Origin: DATFDN01 sp035685165
Lineage (GTDB): Bacteria > Pseudomonadota > Alphaproteobacteria > Acetobacterales > Acetobacteraceae
NCBI GenBank assembly: GCA_035685165.1
Contig: DASRBI010000019.1
Location: 62,001-126,000 of the forward strand
Direction: 5' to 3'
DNA length: 64,000 nucleotides
The translations under genes were made by a program, and so were the position numbers. The notes under the pieces were generated by a model. That model did no database searches, was not told the DNA's origin, and saw only the letters and a program-made list of their open reading frames with translations. Position 1 is the first letter of the stretch. Each line of letters opens with the position of its first letter. Positions 15,841-23,754 of this stretch are shown in pieces.

Positions 15841-15979
15841 CACTATCGACCAGCCGGTTGGCTACGGCCGAAGTTGGCCGGGAACCGCCTGTCCGCTCTT
15901 GAGCGCGAACGAGCAAAGAGCGGACATGACCACCCCAGCAGCCGAAGTCAGGCATGGCACAAAGCGGCGCGCGGGAGCC

Positions 15980-16531
15980 TCAGGAGTATCGCGCAAGCCA
16001 ACCGCGCCGGGCAGCGAGGTTGCCCAGCCGGATGCTCATGGCATGCGCGCTGACGCCGTAACGCTTTGCGAGCCGTGAGACTGCCTGCGCATCCTCCACG
16101 TCTACGAACGCGGCGTCGGGATCGGCTTCGAGAAACCGTCGCGGCATCAGGAGGCAGGCCGCGAAGAAATTAGCCTCGATCTCCTCGACATCGATGCCGA
16201 AGCCCGATGCCTCCGACCGGAGGTTCACTCGGAAATCCTTGTCGAAGCGGACCTCCTCGCCATGGTGTAGCAGCGCATGAGCCAGCTCGTGGGCGAGCGT
16301 GAAACGCCGCCGTGTCGCGACCTGTTTCTTGTTCACGCCGATGACAATCTCCTTCCCCTTGCGGAGAACAAGCCCCGAAACATCGCCCAGGCTGGCGGTC
16401 GGCTGGATCGCAATGCCGCGGGTGTGGATGATGTCTTCCACCGGAACGGGCGGAGCCGTCACCCCAGCCTCTACGAGCAACGCATCGGCGATCTGCTGAA
16501 TGCGGCTGTAGCGGGGCCGTGAGCCGATCAT
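15980..16531 (-). CDS. ImmA/IrrE-family metallopeptidase
   Basis: 183 residues with the zinc motif HELAH (within FTLAHELAHALLHH) and the downstream acidic segment EEIEANFFAACLLMP that supplies the third ligand. The N-terminal ~60 residues have the IrrE form (ADALLVEAGVTAPPVPVEDII). Such proteases cleave or inactivate a partner HTH repressor. Its ATG overlaps the stop of the XRE gene (ATGA), so the two are coupled. It lies back-to-back with the CBASS-like operon, the arrangement reported for HTH-protease pairs (CapH/CapP) that control CBASS in response to DNA damage; the role here is inferred. Confidence 0.92.
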   Translation of the reverse strand: MIGSRPRYSRIQQIADALLVEAGVTAPPVPVEDIIHTRGIAIQPTASLGDVSGLVLRKGKEIVIGVNKKQVATRRRFTLAHELAHALLHHGEEVRFDKDFRVNLRSEASGFGIDVEEIEANFFAACLLMPRRFLEADPDAAFVDVEDAQAVSRLAKRYGVSAHAMSIRLGNLAARRGWLARYS

Positions 16532-16839
16532 GGTCCAGAGCGGCGACTGTCGCGGGTCCGAGTCTTGTAGGTCTGCACAAATTTCATGACTTCCTCCGGT
16601 AGATCGGGTGGGGTGGTGTCTGGCTGCGCGGATGGGATGAGGTCCACCGGCGGGATCGTCAACGCCTCGGCCAGCGCGAGGAACTGATGCAGGAGAACAG
16701 CCTGGCGGCCGCCCTCGATGTTGGCAATCGAGGCGCGGGACAGGCCGACCTTGGCCGAAAGGTCAGCCTGCGTGAGCCGCAACTGCTCGCGTCTGGTCCG
16801 CACCCGGCGGCCCAACGTCGCATAGATCTCGTCGGTCAT
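16528..16839 (-). CDS. XRE-family repressor
   Basis: 103 residues from ATG 16839. The helix-turn-helix spans ~8-65 (LRLTQADLSAKVGLSRASIANIEGG). The C-terminal ~35 residues are polar and disordered-looking, a plausible protease target. It is coupled to the ImmA-type protease gene. In the ~180-bp divergent region before the DUF3892 gene an AT-rich stretch carries two direct repeats of ACAAAC spaced by 15 nt (about 16894 and 16909), candidate operator half-sites. It probably represses both itself and the divergent operon. Confidence 0.9.
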   Translation of the reverse strand: MTDEIYATLGRRVRTRREQLRLTQADLSAKVGLSRASIANIEGGRQAVLLHQFLALAEALTIPPVDLIPSAQPDTTPPDLPEEVMKFVQTYKTRTRDSRRSGP

Positions 16840-16892
16840 GACCGCTCCGCCCTGGCTGATGGAACCCTGAAGCACAGACCGCGTCGTGTCAA

Positions 16893-16919
16893 CTTCACAA
16901 ACGCCGATAATACAAACTT
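16893..16919. promoter_or_regulatory. AT-rich divergent control region with repeated ACAAAC
   Basis: CACAAAC and TACAAAC occur 15 nt apart, separated by GCCGATAAT, in an AT-rich island within otherwise GC-rich DNA. On the minus strand TATTAT could be a -10 for the XRE gene. The spacing of about 1.5 helical turns fits two repressor half-sites, but this is not proven. Confidence 0.35.
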
Positions 16920-17022
16920 TTTCCCATAGGTTTTTTTGCTTGACGCGTCCCTGCACCAGGGCGGATGGTCGATGCAGGCCCGGCCGATTCGCGGATCCTC
17001 GTACTGAAAGGAGGCCAGATCG

Positions 17023-17310
17023 ATGGCCGATTACCGAATTGACTGCGTCACCAAGCCGCACCGCGACAGTCCGCGCGAACACATTACCGCTGTCGGCGGC
17101 CCCAACCCGGCCACAGGCGGCAGGTGGAATCACACGGCCGCCAATGTCGTCCGCTTCATCGATAACAAGGTGCACCGCTTCTACACCGAGGAACGCGGTG
17201 CGCGGGCCTGGGTCGGCGTGAACACCAGCCGCAGCGGCCTCAAGTTCCTGCAGACCTACGCGGACGGGGTGTGGCGGGACAATCTTCTGGCGCTCCGCAA
17301 GTGCGGCTAG
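17023..17310 (+). CDS. DUF3892 protein at the head of the CBASS-like operon
   Basis: 95 residues behind an ideal AAAGGAGG (17007-17014, 8-nt spacer). The pattern YRIDCVTKPHRDSPREHIT...VVRFIDNKVHRFYTEE...LQTYADGVWRDNLLALRKC is that of DUF3892, a small domain of unknown role. It is 13 nt upstream of the next small gene and on the same strand as the CD-NTase, so it is probably cotranscribed. Its position suggests an accessory or regulatory part in the defence system. Confidence 0.85.
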   Translation: MADYRIDCVTKPHRDSPREHITAVGGPNPATGGRWNHTAANVVRFIDNKVHRFYTEERGARAWVGVNTSRSGLKFLQTYADGVWRDNLLALRKCG

Positions 17311-17323
17311 GGAGCATCGGAAA

Positions 17324-17608
17324 ATGCCAAGCATGAAGGTGGCGCATGTGCGCCAGCAGGGCGTCGGTCTGGTGATCGCGCCCCTCGATCCTGACTTCGG
17401 TTATAAGACGCCGCAGGACCAGCGGGAGATCGTCAACGAGATCCAGCTGCGGTCCCGGGCGGCAGGCCTCGCCGGCACGGTCGTGCCGGTATGGGATGGC
17501 GGCGGCGGGCGGATGTCGCTCATCGCGCCGCAGCCGTGGCCCCCGTTTTTCCACAGCCTCGATCTGCGGTCGGTGTGGGCGAACGTGAACCGGGAGATTT
17601 CGTGGTGA
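17324..17608 (+). CDS. Small protein of unknown family in the CBASS-like operon
   Basis: 94 residues, no signal or membrane segment. It is a compact alpha/beta-looking sequence (MKVAHVRQQGVGLVIAPLD, then a charged helix QREIVNEIQLRSRAAGL, then VPVWDGGGGRMSLIAP). Its TGA (17606-17608) overlaps the GTG start of the CD-NTase gene, so translation is coupled and the two products are likely made in similar amounts. No known family is recognised. It could bind or regulate the nucleotidyltransferase. Confidence 0.75.
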   Translation: MPSMKVAHVRQQGVGLVIAPLDPDFGYKTPQDQREIVNEIQLRSRAAGLAGTVVPVWDGGGGRMSLIAPQPWPPFFHSLDLRSVWANVNREISW

Positions 17609-18555
17609 TCACGTGGAACGCGCCGGCAGCGTTGGGCCTGGGGTTATTTTCGGCGGCTCCAGCCTACAGGTGGGCGTATGTCCGCCAGCGGTTCGAGGCC
17701 TTCCTCGAAAATCTGGAGCTCACGGCGGACCAGAAGAAGGACGGCGAGACGAAGCATACAGGGGTCGTGGCCGCGCTGAACCGCACCTATTGGAGCCACA
17801 GCGATGGCACGTGGAACCGGCTCCTGATCGGGTCGTGGGGCAAGCTGACGCGCGTGCGGCCGCCGCGCGATGTCGATCTTCTGTTTATCCTGCCGCTGGA
17901 CGTTTACCACCAATTCAACCAGCGGGCTGGGAACAAGCAATCGCAACTGCTCCAGCATGTTGCGGCTGCCCTGCGCTCGACGTATCCGCAGACGACAATC
18001 AGGGGCGACGGGCAGGTCGTCGTGGTCAGGTTCAACACCTACTGCATCGAAGTGGCCCCCGCCTTCCATGCTACCTGCGGCGGCTTCCTGATCTGCGACA
18101 CGAACTATGGCGGCCGCTGGAAGCATGTTGACCCGGAGGGCGAAATCGTGGCGCTTGTCGCGGCGGATCAGCAGTTCAACGGGAACGTCAGCAAGCTCAC
18201 ACGTATCCTGAAGCAGTGGCAACGCCATTGCGACGTGCCCATCAAGTCCTTCCACATAGAAGCCCTCGTGAAGGAAGTCTTGCCAACGAAAACCTACGGC
18301 GGAAACGCCGAATTTTGGTTCCACTGGCTGGTGCGGGACGCCTTCGCGCATATGATCGGTCGCGCTAACGGCGGATTTCGGATGCCGGGCTGCGCCCCGG
18401 AATGGATCACGCTCGGCGACGCCTGGCTGAGCAAGGCGCAGACTGCCTATGAGCGCGCGCTGGAGGCCTGCGCGTATGAGTATTACAATCACGACATACT
18501 GGCGGGCTATGAGTGGCAGAAAATCTTTGGCACGATGATACCGCTGACGGCCTGA
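17605..18555 (+). CDS. CD-NTase-like nucleotidyltransferase (CBASS)
   Basis: 316 residues from GTG 17605 (an adjacent in-frame GTG is at 17602) behind GGGAG. The nucleotidyltransferase motif GSWGKLTRVRPPRDVDLL gives the G-S and D-x-D of the active site (residues ~76-91). A third acidic residue comes from CIEVAPAF (~149), where Glu replaces the more usual Asp. A helical C-terminal domain follows. Such enzymes make cyclic or linear oligonucleotide signals when phage infection is sensed. No Cap2/Cap3-type genes are nearby, so it would be a minimal (type I-like) system. The 3' end overlaps the effector gene by 43 nt. Confidence 0.88.
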   Translation: MITWNAPAALGLGLFSAAPAYRWAYVRQRFEAFLENLELTADQKKDGETKHTGVVAALNRTYWSHSDGTWNRLLIGSWGKLTRVRPPRDVDLLFILPLDVYHQFNQRAGNKQSQLLQHVAAALRSTYPQTTIRGDGQVVVVRFNTYCIEVAPAFHATCGGFLICDTNYGGRWKHVDPEGEIVALVAADQQFNGNVSKLTRILKQWQRHCDVPIKSFHIEALVKEVLPTKTYGGNAEFWFHWLVRDAFAHMIGRANGGFRMPGCAPEWITLGDAWLSKAQTAYERALEACAYEYYNHDILAGYEWQKIFGTMIPLTA

Positions 18556-19046
18556 AGGCCGTGCACGCGGCGCTGATAGCGGAGTGCGAGCGCGAAGAGG
18601 AAAACGCCCTATACACGTCAACGTCGTTCTACGTCTGGCTGCGCACGCTCAAGATGACCCGCGCTGTCCTGTGGGTGTTCGGCGCGGTCGGCAGTATCGT
18701 CTCGGCCAACAGCATCCTGCGCGGCCAGCACGGCTACGAGATTGTGATGGCTGCCCTCGCCGTCACTGGCGTGCTGATGCCGGGCCTCATCAAGGCCATG
18801 CAACTGGATGCGACCATTCGCGACTACGCGACGGCGGCGGCGGTATTCAAGAATCTTCAGGCAGAGTTCCGGCGGCTGGCGCAGGTCTGGTCGAACAAGC
18901 CTTTGCCGGAGTTTGAGGCAGAGGCGCGCCAGGCCATCAAGGCCATGACCGAAGCCCGGAAGCCGTCGCTGACCCCGCCGGAGTGGTGCTTTCGGCTGGC
19001 GCAGCGGAAGGTAAAGCGCGGCGACTACGCGAAGGATGGAAACTAA
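18513..19046 (+). CDS. SLATT-type two-TM effector
   Basis: 177 residues from GTG 18513, inside the end of the CD-NTase gene. Two transmembrane segments (AVLWVFGAVGSIVSANSIL, ~50-68; IVMAALAVTGVLMPGLI, ~76-92) are followed by a long amphipathic helix with the family pattern RDYATAAAVFKNLQAEFRRLAQVW. This is the layout of SMODS/SLOG-associating 2TM effector (SLATT) proteins, predicted to breach the inner membrane when the nucleotide signal is bound. The tight overlap with the CD-NTase supports a signal-effector pair. Confidence 0.85.
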   Translation: MAENLWHDDTADGLKAVHAALIAECEREEENALYTSTSFYVWLRTLKMTRAVLWVFGAVGSIVSANSILRGQHGYEIVMAALAVTGVLMPGLIKAMQLDATIRDYATAAAVFKNLQAEFRRLAQVWSNKPLPEFEAEARQAIKAMTEARKPSLTPPEWCFRLAQRKVKRGDYAKDGN

Positions 19047-19457
19047 TAGTCTGAAGCTGGGCCGACCGGCTCCCGTCCGGCCGTCGTAAGCAATGATGTT
19101 GCTGCTGCCGAACTGCGACTGCGCAGGCGGATAGGAACGCACATCGACAGACGTTGGGCAGCAAGCACTAACCGCTTCGGTTCAAAGCCCGCGAACGAGA
19201 CGGGCGTAAGGCCGGTTGAATGTCTCAGATGGGCGTGAAGCTGCCATGGGACAGGAATGGCCAAGGTCGCTTACGGACCTGCTTCGGCCACTACCGATCT
19301 GCAGGTCGATGGCCCGCCTCCATTCGAGGATGGTTGCATGAGTTGGGGAGCAGCGGCCGAGGCACTGCAAGATTCGAGAGTTAAAGCTCGGTCGGGCCGG
19401 CCGTGACGGGTTGAGGACCGCGAGAGAGGCTCGCGGGGCCCGTCGCGGAGATCCGCG
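19047..19457. other. Intergenic stretch before ardC
   Basis: No gene with a credible start and codon pattern is seen in these 411 nt. The stretch separates the CBASS-like operon from the mobile-element genes and may hold remnants of lost sequence. Its last ~56 nt form a structured leader for ardC. Confidence 0.5.
19402..19457 (+). promoter_or_regulatory. Structured leader upstream of ardC
   Basis: It contains a hairpin CCGCGAG-AGAGG-CTCGCGG (19418-19436) followed by GGCCCGTCGCGGAGATC and then ATG 19458; CGGAGAT would be the ribosome site. The same design precedes parB at 20444-20503 with compensatory stem changes and the same AGAGG loop. Confidence 0.55.
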
Positions 19458-20531
19458 ATGTCACACCCAGCCGCTCGCGCTCGTGCCGGTCAGAACCGGG
19501 CGAGCCTCTATGCCGAAGTCCCCGACAAGATCATCGCCGAGCTGGAAGCCGGCCGCCTGCCCTGGGTCCAGCCCTGGGGCGCCTCGGGCGCTGGGGCGGC
19601 CGTCGGAATGCCGATGAACGCCGCCACCGGCCGACGCTATCCGGGGATCAACGTGCTGATCCTCTGGGGCGCTGTCATCGCGCGTGGCTATTCCGGCCAG
19701 GCCTGGCTCACCTTCCGTCAGGCGCTCGCACTCGGCGGCAATGTCCGCAAGGGCGAGTGCGGCACCATCGTGGTCTATGCCGACCGCTGCATCCCCGAAA
19801 CCGAGCGCGAGCGCGCCGACCGCGACGGCGACGAGCTCAGCGCCATCCCGTTCCTCCAGCGCTTCATCGTGTTCAACACCGATCAGTGCGAGGGCCTGCC
19901 CGACACGATCGCATCCTCGGCGCCGCCGCTTCCCGAGGGCCTCATTCTGCCGCAGGCCGAGGCGCTGATCCGGGCCAGCGGCGCCGACATCCGGATCGGC
20001 GGCGATCGCGCGTTCTATTCGGTGATTGGCGACTTCATCCAGGTGCCGCCGCCGCAGGCCTATTTCGAGCCGGTGAACTGGCATCGCACGGCTCTCCATG
20101 AGCTCGGCCACTGGTCGGGCGCGGCCCATCGGCTGGCCCGCGACATGTCCGGCGGCTTCGGCTCCGCCAACTATGCCAAGGAGGAACTGGTCGCCGAGAT
20201 GACGGCGGCGTTCCTCTGCGCGAGCCTCGGCATCGTGCCGACCGTGCGGCACGCCGATTACATCGGTTCCTGGCTTGAGGTGCTGCGCGACGATGACCGC
20301 GCGATCATCCGCGCCGCCAGCGCGGCCTCGAAGGCCGCCGACTATCTGCTGGCGTTCCAGGCCGATGAGGGTAAGCCGGAAGCCCCATCGGGTCCCGCGA
20401 TCCCGGCCTCGGCGCCGGAGAGCGAGAGGGCGGAGGGGATTTTCGTGACGGGCCGAGGGGCTGGGAGAGAGGCTCCCGGCCGGGCCCGTCGCGGAGATCA
20501 CCGATGGTTGCGACCCAGAAGATCGTCCTGA
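19458..20531 (+). CDS. ardC: ArdC-family antirestriction/zincin protein
   Basis: 357 residues. The N-terminal ~130 residues form the ssDNA-binding DUF1738 domain (SLYAEVPDKIIAELEAGRLPWVQPW, YPGINVLILWG, WLTFRQALALGGNVRKGE). The C-terminal zincin-like domain carries HELGHWSGAAHRL and EELVAEMTAAF. ArdC proteins bind incoming single-stranded DNA during conjugation and protect it from restriction. The last ~35 residues run into the leader of the next gene and look unlike the family; 28 bp overlap the parB remnant. This is standard cargo of alphaproteobacterial plasmids and integrative elements. Confidence 0.9.
   Translation: MSHPAARARAGQNRASLYAEVPDKIIAELEAGRLPWVQPWGASGAGAAVGMPMNAATGRRYPGINVLILWGAVIARGYSGQAWLTFRQALALGGNVRKGECGTIVVYADRCIPETERERADRDGDELSAIPFLQRFIVFNTDQCEGLPDTIASSAPPLPEGLILPQAEALIRASGADIRIGGDRAFYSVIGDFIQVPPPQAYFEPVNWHRTALHELGHWSGAAHRLARDMSGGFGSANYAKEELVAEMTAAFLCASLGIVPTVRHADYIGSWLEVLRDDDRAIIRAASAASKAADYLLAFQADEGKPEAPSGPAIPASAPESERAEGIFVTGRGAGREAPGRARRGDHRWLRPRRSS
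20444..20503 (+). promoter_or_regulatory. Structured leader upstream of parB, copy of the ardC leader
   Basis: CGTGACGGG..., a hairpin CTGGGAG-AGAGG-CTCCCGG (20461-20479), then GGGCCCGTCGCGGAGATC and ATG 20504. Compared with the ardC leader, both strands of the stem have changed so that pairing is kept, while the loop and the downstream GGCCCGTCGCGGAGATC are unchanged. Confidence 0.55.
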
Positions 20532-22337
20532 ACCCGTCCCGGGACATTCCGTTCAACAAGCTCGTCCTCAGCCAGGCCAATGTCCGGCGCGTGAAGGCCG
20601 GCGTCTCAATCGAGGCGCTGGCCGAGAGCATCGCCCGCCGCTCCCTGCTGCAAAGCCTGAGCGTGCGCCCCCGTGCTGGACGCCGAGGGCAACGAGACGG
20701 GCACGTTCGAGGTGCCCGCCGGCGGACGGCGCTTCCGGGCGCTGGAACTACTGGTGCGGCAGAAGCGCCTGGCCAAGACCGTGTCCATTCCCTGCATCGT
20801 CAAGACCGAGGGCCTCGCCGAGGAGGATAGCCTCGCCGAGAACACCGACCGCGAGGCGCTGCACCCGCTCGACCAGTTCCGCGCCTTCCAGACGCTGCGC
20901 ACCAAGGGCCAGGGCGAGGAGGAGATCGCCGCCGCGTTCGGCGTCACCGCCGCGGTGGTGCGCCAGCGGCTCAAGCTCGCCGCCGCCAGCCCGGCGCTGC
21001 CCGACCCGGCTGGTGGCCGCGCGCCTGGCGCGCGAGGCGGGCGCCATCCGCGCGGAAGGCTGGAAATGGGTCGAGGCCGCCCCGGACTTCCCCTACGGCC
21101 ACCGGCAGGGGCTGCGTCCACTGCCGGGCACGAATCTGCTGACCGAGGCGGAGTTCGATGCGTTGAAGGGCGAATACGACGCGCTGGAGGAGCAGTATGG
21201 CGAGGCCGACGAACTGCCGGAGGCAGTGGAGGCGCGCCTGGCCGAGATCGAGGCGGCGATCGAAGGTATTCCAGAACCGCCCGCCGAAATTCGACCCCGC
21301 CGACATCGTCCGCGCCGGTGCGTTCGTCAGCATCGACCGGGACGGCGCGCTGCGCGTCGAGCGCGGCTACGTGCGGCCCGCGGACGCCGCCGGTGGAAGC
21401 GCCCGACGATCCCGATCAGGCCGCGAAGCCCGCCAGCTCCGTAGCCGACGCCGATCGGGATCCATCGCCCACGCACGCGTGCTCGATCACGACCACCGCG
21501 ACCGCGGAGCCGTCCGCCGAGGTGCCCGAGGAGGACGAGGGGCTGAAGCCGCTGCCCGAGCGGCTGATGACGGAACTTACCGCGCACCGGACGCTCTGGT
21601 TGCGGGAAGCCCTGGGGAACGACTGGGACACGGCATTCCTGGCCGTGCTCCGCGCGCTTTGGCTCCGCCTGTTCTATCGCTCCGCCGCCGACATGTGCGT
21701 GGAAATCGAGGCCAAGAGCGCCGGCTTCGGGACCCAGGCTCCGGGACTGAACGACGCCGCGTCCGCCAGGGCCATCGACGTGCGGCACGAGGCGTGGGTG
21801 AGGCAGTTGCCGGCAACGTCCGGAGAGCTCTTGGACGCGCTCGTCGGCTTCGACACCGACACGCGTGCGGCGCTGTTCGCGCATTGCGCAGCGGTGACGA
21901 CCAATGCGCTGCATGAACCCTGGAACCGCCGTCCTGGCGCGCTGGCGCACGCCGATCTGCTGGCCCGGGCGGTCGGTCTCGACATGGCGGCGGCAGGCTG
22001 GACGCCGACCGTCGAGACCTATCTCGGCCGGGTGCCGAAGGCCCGCACCCTGGAAGCGGCGCGCGAGGCGAAGGGTGAGCACGCAGCCCAGCTGATCGAC
22101 CACCTGAAGAAGCCCGAGATGGCGCAGGAGGCCGAACGGCTGCTCGCCGGCAGCGACTGGCTGCCCGAGCCGCTCCGCACGCCCGGGTTGCCTGAGGCTG
22201 CTTCCGTCGCTCCCGCGGCCAGTGACGATGAAGCCGAGGGCACGGCCGACCGTGACGCCGACGCTATCACCGCACTGCCGGCGTTCCTGATCGACGCCGA
22301 AGATCCCGCCGTGCCGCAGGCCATCGCCGCTGAGTGA
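20504..22337 (+). pseudogene. ParB/RepB/Spo0J-family protein, multiply frameshifted
   Basis: The frame starts normally (ATG 20504; LVLSQANVRRVKAGVSIEAL is the ParB N-terminal box). It breaks at a run of five C at 20668-20672, where one extra base shifts the frame; the ParB nuclease-like motif VPAGGRRFRALELLV and LAENTDREALHPLDQFRAF follow in the new frame. At ~21000 the sequence jumps from LAAASPAL to LVAARLAREAGAI, so a central piece is missing and the frame changes again. Further shifts occur near 21262 and 21391. The last ~310 codons are intact to TGA 22337. It cannot make the full-length protein. Such ParB-like proteins belong to plasmid or ICE backbones. Confidence 0.88.
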
Positions 22338-22344
22338 GAGATGA

Positions 22345-22373
22345 AGGCCCGGGGCATCCTACCTCGGGCCTTC
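22345..22373 (+). terminator. Hairpin after the parB remnant
   Basis: AAGGCCCG...CGGGCCTT with a loop of ~12 nt. No clear T tract follows, so it may be a weak terminator or simply a structured spacer before the next small gene. Confidence 0.35.
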
Positions 22374-22411
22374 CGAGCATCGGCTTTCCCGAACCCCGGA
22401 GGAGCACCCCC

Positions 22412-22639
22412 ATGATCGACAACCCGAACGATGCCTTTGCGCAGTACGAGGCCCAGGCCCGGCTGCGCGCCCAGTTGGCCCGCGAGGTGACACCGCTCAA
22501 CAAGGCCGCGATGTTCGCCGTGCTTCAGGCCGCTGGCGTTCAGCGTGTGACCGTTCACTTCGATGTCGCCGAGTGCACCATCCGACCCGAATACAACGAG
22601 CGCGTGACGACGACCTCCTACTCCGAACCTGAATTCTGA
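22412..22639 (+). CDS. Small DUF6878-like protein, internally shortened
   Basis: 75 residues from ATG 22412 behind GGAGGAGC. The N-terminal part LNKAAMFAVLQAAGVQRVTVHFD and the C-terminal end FDVAECTIRPEYNER resemble the two ends of DUF6878 proteins, which are usually about 140 residues. The middle appears to have been removed in frame. It is followed at once by the DUF6915 gene, a common pairing in mobile elements. Function is unknown; whether this short form works is doubtful. Confidence 0.6.
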   Translation: MIDNPNDAFAQYEAQARLRAQLAREVTPLNKAAMFAVLQAAGVQRVTVHFDVAECTIRPEYNERVTTTSYSEPEF

Positions 22640-22650
22640 TGGAGGCGACA

Positions 22651-23013
22651 ATGGCACACCCGTATCATCACGCCCTATCCTCGGCGCGTCTCTGGGGCGG
22701 GACCGCGGACGGTTACTTGCCAATGCACGCTTGGTTCGACGAGTCGAAGATGCTGACAGCGGACTTTCGACATCGTGCACTTCGCCATCATGCCGAAGGC
22801 ATCTTCATGGCGGAGCGGTTCTTCGGACCGACCATCACCGTCTCGAGCGGGCGCGTTGTGCCGGTGCGGTTGATCGGCGAGCAGCATGTGCGCGAGGACC
22901 TCGGCTTCATCCCGAGCTTCGCCGACTGGGCCCGCCGCATCCGTCCCGAACCGTGGATGGGCCGCGCCCAGCCGATCCATCGGGACGTTGATCCGTTCGC
23001 GATGACCACCTGA
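22651..23013 (+). CDS. DUF6915-family protein
   Basis: 120 residues from ATG 22651, preferred over ATG 22639 because GGAGG lies 5 nt before it. The start AHPYHHALSSARLWGG, the core HAWFDESKMLTADFRHRALR and the block HHAEGIFMAERFFGPTITV match DUF6915. It is His-rich and could bind metal. The role is unknown. It is usually found in conjugative-element gene sets with ardC and parB, as here. Confidence 0.8.
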   Translation: MAHPYHHALSSARLWGGTADGYLPMHAWFDESKMLTADFRHRALRHHAEGIFMAERFFGPTITVSSGRVVPVRLIGEQHVREDLGFIPSFADWARRIRPEPWMGRAQPIHRDVDPFAMTT

Positions 23014-23058
23014 TGCTGGACGCCGCCACCTGCCATGGTTGCATGTCCATCGTCCCCA

Positions 23059-23439
23059 TCAATCCTTTGCCTTCGGCACGAACAGGACATTGCGCATCCC
23101 ATCGAAATGCCGGTCGCACGTCAGAAGATCAGCGCCGTAAGCGAGCGCGGTCGCGTAGACGATCGCGTCCGCGGTCGCCAATTTGTGCCGTGCGCAGAGA
23201 TCGGCGGCCGAGAGCGCGATCGCAGTGTCGAGATCGACGACGATGCAGGTCTCGGTGAAGGCGATGACCTGATCCGCCCGATCCTCGTCGGCTTCACGGG
23301 TGAGCCATTTCGTGAGTTCGAGCTGGATGATCGTGGGAACCAACCACTGGCCACGATCCGGCAGTTCCTTTGCGACCGCGGTGCCGGTCAGCGAGCCAAC
23401 CAGCCACTCGACCCAGGCCGAGGTATCGACCAGCCGCAT
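23059..23439 (-). CDS. vapC: VapC-family PIN toxin
   Basis: 126 residues with the four acidic PIN positions: VDTSAWVEWL (Asp near 5), QLELTKWL (Glu near 42), ATADAIVYATA (Asp near 93) and TCDRHFDGM (Asp near 111). PIN toxins are Mg-dependent RNases that usually cleave tRNA or rRNA. Its ATG overlaps the antitoxin stop (ATGA), a classic toxin-antitoxin arrangement. Confidence 0.9.
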   Translation of the reverse strand: MRLVDTSAWVEWLVGSLTGTAVAKELPDRGQWLVPTIIQLELTKWLTREADEDRADQVIAFTETCIVVDLDTAIALSAADLCARHKLATADAIVYATALAYGADLLTCDRHFDGMRNVLFVPKAKD

Positions 23440-23681
23440 CAGCCGCGGTCCGTGCGGTCCCGATACCCCTCCGGACGGGCGCCGCGCACCAGACCCGAAA
23501 GCTCCTCCGGCCTCGGCACCGGCACCAGCAGCACCCCGGTGCCCTTGGGAATGAAGGCGAATTCCTGCCCCGCCTGCCAGTGGCGCGCGGTGCGCACCGC
23601 CTTCGGAATGGAAATCTGGAACTTGGCCGAGAGTTTCGCGGTGTCCCGTGCGTGCATTACGATGCCCCGATCGACCGACAT
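23439..23681 (-). CDS. vapB: AbrB/VapB-family antitoxin
   Basis: 80 residues from ATG 23681, or 72 from ATG 23657. The AbrB swapped-hairpin signature AKLSAKFQISIPKAVR is followed by WQAGQEFAFIPKGTGVLLVPV, the DNA-binding domain; the C-terminal ~20 residues would wrap the toxin. It overlaps the vapC start by four bases. Such antitoxins repress their own promoter together with the toxin. Confidence 0.88.
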   Translation of the reverse strand: MSVDRGIVMHARDTAKLSAKFQISIPKAVRTARHWQAGQEFAFIPKGTGVLLVPVPRPEELSGLVRGARPEGYRDRTDRG

Positions 23682-23754
23682 GGCGTAAGATAGCACGTGG
23701 CAATCTCGGTCGGAAGCCGTCAGGGGGTGCATTGGCCTCGGCGGCGACGAGATG

